8,419 bases of DNA from Cryomorphaceae bacterium (lineage in GTDB: Bacteria; Bacteroidota; Bacteroidia; Flavobacteriales_D; Crocinitomicaceae), in assembly GCA_027485365.1 (NCBI GenBank), contig JAIXRD010000282.1:1-8419 (forward strand), in the 5' to 3' direction. Below the pieces are notes generated by a model. The model searched no databases. It was given only the letters and a program-made list of their open reading frames with translations, and was not told the origin of the DNA. Position numbers and translations under genes: made by a program. This document shows positions 5,656 through 8,419 of this stretch, one piece after another (the first letter of the stretch is position 1; each line of letters starts with the position of its first letter).

Positions 5656-6891
5656 ATGAAAATACTACTTTGGTCACAATACTTCTGGCCGGAGCATTTT
5701 CATATCAACGAGGTGGCTACTACCTTGCAAGAGGCGGGTGAGGATGTCACGGTGCTGACCGGTAAACCAAATTACCCTAGCGGCACGGTCTTCGATGGAT
5801 ATCGCGCTTTTGGCGTGGACAAACAGATTCACGCAGGTATGGATGTGGTGCGCCTCCCGCTCAAGCCGCGTTCTGCCAGCAAGGCGCTAGATCTAGCGTT
5901 GAACTACTTTTCGTTCATCGTTTCAGGCTACCTGCTGGGCCCACTAGTCCTTCGGGGACGGCGATTCGATGTGGTCTTCGTCTATGCCCCATCTCCGCTG
6001 CTCCAGGCATTACCTGCGATCTATTTTGCGTGGACTCGAGGGATCCCGTTGGTACTGTGGGTGCAGGATCTCTGGCCTGAGGCCCTGTCCTCAACTGGAT
6101 TCGTTCGAAGCCGACTTCTGCTGGGGGCAATTAAGTGGGTTGTTCGTTACATCTACTCTCGTGCCGATTTGCTGCTCATACCCTCTGAAGCCTTTCGCGA
6201 ATCCATCTTACGATTAGGCGGAAAACCGAGTAAGGTTCTCTTTCACCCCAACTCGTCAAAGCCTGTGCCCATACAGGGTAAGCTATCAGACAACACTCAA
6301 CAGCTTGTAAAAAACGTCCGGCAACATTTTTCTATCGTGTACGCCGGAAACATTGGCACCGTGCAATCCTTGGACACTGTGGTGGAAGCAGCTAATTTGC
6401 TCAAGGCTCATGGCGATATTCGGTTTTACATTGTGGGAAGTGGAACAATGGCCGCTGAGGTGGCTGAGAAAATCCATCGCATTGGACTTGGTAACGTTCA
6501 AATGCCTGGATGGGTGTGTCCCGAGGAAATACAGGCCGTCTATGAAGCGGCGTCCGTCTTGCTTCTTAGCATGAAGGATGACGTCGGAATCGCCCAAACA
6601 ATTCCTAACAAGCTTCAGGTTTACATGGCGGCGGGGAAGCCCATCATCGTAAGTGGCAACGGAGAACCTGCTCGAGTTTTGACTCAGGCTCGGGCTGGTT
6701 TGGTGGCAAATGCCGAAGATCCTCGTGCACTGGCTGAGGCCGTCATTAATCTGCGGAGCCTATCCCCACAACAACGTGCCATGATGGGTGAGAACGGGCT
6801 CAAGTGGTTTTCTCGACACTTTGAGATTGGACAGCGAACACAGTCGCTAATTGCCTACCTACATAAAGCGGCGGCAGAGCGCAATCTTTAG
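5656..6891 (+). CDS. wbuB: WbuB-type family 4 glycosyltransferase
   Basis: This GT-B transferase resembles WbuB, annotated in O-antigen clusters as the enzyme that adds an N-acetyl-L-fucosamine or related 6-deoxy-L-amino sugar. Landmarks in the 411-aa product are SQYFWPE (7-13) at the N-terminal strand, GKPNYPSG (36-43), WVQDLWPE (135-142) between the domains, YAGNIGTVQSLD (229-240) opening the C-terminal Rossmann domain, and GSG (261-263). PNKLQVYMAAGKPI (317-330) stands where classical GT4 enzymes have the second half of EX7E; this variant is usual for the WbuB group. Length is normal for the family. The start is ATG 5656, preceded by GGAAAAG about 10 bases away. It is more GC-rich than the genes to its left (35/60 in row 6061-6120). 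The enzymes for its likely donor follow directly, which supports the role. The exact sugar is inferred. Confidence 0.85.
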   Translation: MKILLWSQYFWPEHFHINEVATTLQEAGEDVTVLTGKPNYPSGTVFDGYRAFGVDKQIHAGMDVVRLPLKPRSASKALDLALNYFSFIVSGYLLGPLVLRGRRFDVVFVYAPSPLLQALPAIYFAWTRGIPLVLWVQDLWPEALSSTGFVRSRLLLGAIKWVVRYIYSRADLLLIPSEAFRESILRLGGKPSKVLFHPNSSKPVPIQGKLSDNTQQLVKNVRQHFSIVYAGNIGTVQSLDTVVEAANLLKAHGDIRFYIVGSGTMAAEVAEKIHRIGLGNVQMPGWVCPEEIQAVYEAASVLLLSMKDDVGIAQTIPNKLQVYMAAGKPIIVSGNGEPARVLTQARAGLVANAEDPRALAEAVINLRSLSPQQRAMMGENGLKWFSRHFEIGQRTQSLIAYLHKAAAERNL

Positions 6892-7054
6892 TCCACCTGC
6901 TGGGCGAGATTAGTGTAACCGTGACAAATCATCGCGAGTACAAACCAAATAGAACGTTGGGGTTGGCCTAGTAAGCAACTTGTATGCCGACTATTGAATT
7001 TTTTAAAAAATAATAACTTGTACAAAATAAACAGAAAATAAAGGGAAAAAACAA
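6892..7054. other. AT-rich gap before the reductase gene
   Basis: This 163-bp gap turns strongly AT-rich in its second half. ATTTTTTAAAAAAT (6998-7011) is a perfect palindrome and TTGTACAA (7018-7025) another. The T6-A6 run may bend DNA and could help terminate transcription in either direction, but it has no GC stem. TTGTAT at 6980 has no good -10 partner, so no promoter is called. AAAGGG about 10 bases before ATG 7055 is the reductase ribosome site. Confidence 0.4.
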
Positions 7055-7909
7055 ATGAAAATTTTAGTTTTGGGTGTCTCGGGCATGCTTGGTAATGCAA
7101 TGTTCCGAATGCTTTCAATGGGTACTCAAAATCAGGTTTTTGGAACCACACGCTCCTCTTCTGTACAGGGCCAGTTTGCCCCTGAAATGGCAAGACAAAT
7201 TATCTCTGGCGTTGACGTTGAGAATCCTGATTCTTTGTCGCGTGTTTTCTCCGGGGTTAAGCCGCAGGCCGTAATCAACTGCATCGGACTAATCAAACAG
7301 TTGGCTGATGCAAACGATCCACTTCAGGCATTACCAATAAACGGAATGCTGCCCCATCGTTTGGCTCGACTCTGCGAACTGGTTGGCGCGCGCTTGATTC
7401 ACATTAGCACTGATTGTGTGTTCGCCGGAACCAAAGGCAACTATTGTGAGTCTGATCCACCAGATGCCACTGATCTGTATGGGAGATCCAAAAATCTGGG
7501 CGAGGTGACTTACCCACACACAATTACGCTGCGCACTTCAATCATTGGACATGAGTTATCCAGTTCGAATGCCTTACTTGGTTGGTTTCTGGCACAGAAA
7601 GGTCAGGCTAAGGGGTTCACCAAGGCTGTTTTCTCAGGACTGCCGACTGTTGAACTAGCAAGGGTTGTTCGGGATGTTGTCTTGCCGAGGTCTGAGTTGT
7701 CAGGCCTTTTTCATGTCGCCTCGGCACCGATTTCCAAATATGACCTACTAAAGTTGATTGCAGATGTTTATGGCAAGAAGATTGAAATCATTCCAGATGA
7801 TGCGTTAGTAATTGATCGCTCGCTTAATTCCGAGCGTTTCAAAAATGCAACGGGTTATGTCGCGCCGCCATGGCAGCAGTTGGTCAAGCTAATGTATGAA
7901 TTCAAGTAA
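7055..7909 (+). CDS. RmlD-like SDR, UDP-4-keto-6-deoxy-hexosamine reductase
   Basis: This is an extended short-chain dehydrogenase/reductase, 284 aa, of the RmlD type. It would use NAD(P)H to reduce the 4-keto group of a UDP-6-deoxy-L-hexosamine made by the next gene. It has the nucleotide loop GVSGMLG (7-13), INCIGLIKQL (74-83), the catalytic STD of HISTDCVFAG (116-125), and the YxxxK pair Y142 and K146 in LYGRSK. The protein ends at the normal RmlD length. It therefore lacks the C-terminal cupin domain of FnlB/WbjC/CapF (about 370 aa), the L-FucNAc-pathway reductase. That favours the WbvR/QnlA group (UDP-L-RhaNAc, leading to UDP-L-QuiNAc). True dTDP-rhamnose synthesis is less likely because rmlA, rmlB and rmlC are not seen and the neighbour is a UDP-GlcNAc enzyme. 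The ATG has AAAGGG upstream. The stop is 11 bases before the next gene, so the two are surely co-transcribed. Confidence 0.8.
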   Translation: MKILVLGVSGMLGNAMFRMLSMGTQNQVFGTTRSSSVQGQFAPEMARQIISGVDVENPDSLSRVFSGVKPQAVINCIGLIKQLADANDPLQALPINGMLPHRLARLCELVGARLIHISTDCVFAGTKGNYCESDPPDATDLYGRSKNLGEVTYPHTITLRTSIIGHELSSSNALLGWFLAQKGQAKGFTKAVFSGLPTVELARVVRDVVLPRSELSGLFHVASAPISKYDLLKLIADVYGKKIEIIPDDALVIDRSLNSERFKNATGYVAPPWQQLVKLMYEFK

Positions 7910-7920
7910 GGGAATATTCG

Positions 7921-8419
7921 ATGTTTGATGATGGCGTTTTGATGATTACAGGTGGCACTGGTTCATTTGGTAATGCAGTACTTAACCGCTTCCTGCATAC
8001 AGGTGTTCGCGAGATCCGAATCCTCAGTCGTGATGAGAAAAAACAGGAGGATATGCGCATCGCGCTAAACAACGACAAACTGAAATTCTACATCGGCGAC
8101 GTTCGCGACAAAGACAGCTTGCGCCAAGCCATGAAGGGCGTGAACTACGTATTTCACGCAGCAGCATTGAAGCAGGTGCCGTCTTGCGAGTTCTATCCGA
8201 TGGAGGCTTTGCGGACCAACGTGATGGGGACAGAAAACGTTCTGAACGCTTCAACGGAAGCAGGTGTTGAGCGTGTGGTGGTGTTGTCCACTGACAAGGC
8301 GGTTTACCCAATCAACGCGATGGGTATTTCCAAGGCAATGGCCGAAAAAGTAATGGTTGCCAACGCTCGTTTGCAACGGCCGGGAGAAACGGTTTTTTGT
8401 GCCACGCGCTACGGCAACG
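7921..8419 (+). CDS. fnlA: UDP-GlcNAc 4,6-dehydratase/5-epimerase (FnlA/WbjB/CapE type), partial
   Basis: This gene starts at ATG 7921 with AAGGGA about 8 bases upstream and runs off the right edge after 166 codons, roughly half of the ~344-aa family length. The enzyme is a cytoplasmic NAD(P)-dependent SDR that removes water from UDP-GlcNAc and inverts C5, giving UDP-2-acetamido-2,6-dideoxy-4-keto-L-hexose. It is the first step towards L-FucNAc, L-RhaNAc and L-QuiNAc. Visible motifs are TGGTGSFGN (10-18, dinucleotide binding), GDVRD (59-63), HAAALKQVP (79-87) and STDKAVYPINAMGISKAMAEK in two parts: STDK (123-126), and MGISK (134-138), where Met replaces the usual Tyr of YxxxK. That Met substitution marks the WbpM/CapE-like dehydratases rather than FlaA1/PseB, and AVYPINAMG is characteristic of the CapE/FnlA branch. 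The 11-bp spacing shows an operon with the reductase. Confidence 0.9.
   Translation, partial: MFDDGVLMITGGTGSFGNAVLNRFLHTGVREIRILSRDEKKQEDMRIALNNDKLKFYIGDVRDKDSLRQAMKGVNYVFHAAALKQVPSCEFYPMEALRTNVMGTENVLNASTEAGVERVVVLSTDKAVYPINAMGISKAMAEKVMVANARLQRPGETVFCATRYGN

Noticed and set aside
6286..6597. 103-codon reverse-strand frame inside wbuB
   Set aside because: It is fully inside a well-supported glycosyltransferase gene, and its translation is low-quality with no family features.
6888..7193. Reverse-strand frame across the gap between wbuB and the reductase
   Set aside because: About half is antisense to the reductase start. The rest is the AT-rich gap, which gives a Phe/Leu/Lys run rather than a real membrane protein.
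8024..8311. 95-codon reverse-strand frame
   Set aside because: It is antisense to the partial dehydratase gene, whose + strand motifs are unmistakable.

Overview
This window is part of a bacterial surface-polysaccharide locus (O-antigen or capsule type). Every gene is on the + strand. Glycosyltransferases, an ABC exporter, an oxygenase and nucleotide-sugar enzymes sit side by side. An ops-like element near the left end points to a Gram-negative host with an RfaH/NusG-paralogue system, most likely a gammaproteobacterium. I cannot name a genus.

Layout. Positions 3-212 may be the tail of an upstream gene (weak). Positions 213-814 are an AT-rich leader with an extended -10 promoter (222-249), an ops-like element about 100 nt downstream (351-362) and two perfect inverted repeats. 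Next comes an AT-rich block: a GT2 glycosyltransferase (815-1564), a compact ABC exporter (1718-3238) and an overlapping GT4 glycosyltransferase (3213-4313). A 2OG-Fe(II) oxygenase (4557-5339) stands alone between two gaps. Then come a WbuB-type GT4 transferase (5656-6891), an RmlD-like reductase (7055-7909) and the first 166 codons of a FnlA/WbjB/CapE-type UDP-GlcNAc 4,6-dehydratase/5-epimerase (7921 to the window end). That last gene runs off the edge.

How the genes may work together. The dehydratase/epimerase would turn UDP-GlcNAc into a UDP-4-keto-6-deoxy-L-hexosamine. The reductase would reduce the 4-keto group, giving a UDP-L-RhaNAc/L-QuiNAc-type or L-FucNAc-type donor. The WbuB-like enzyme would transfer such a 6-deoxy-L-amino sugar. 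The GT2 and GT4 enzymes would add other residues. The ABC protein is a candidate exporter or flippase for the lipid-linked glycan. The oxygenase may modify a sugar or another substrate. No Wzx, Wzy, Wzz or 2-epimerase gene is visible here.

Most notable points: the unusually small ATP-binding domain of the ABC exporter, the promoter-ops leader, the reductase type (which bears on the sugar made), the lone oxygenase, and the mosaic base composition. Hand counts of single 60-base rows give 24/60 and 21/60 G+C in the ABC and middle GT4 genes, against 30-35/60 in rows from the oxygenase onward.
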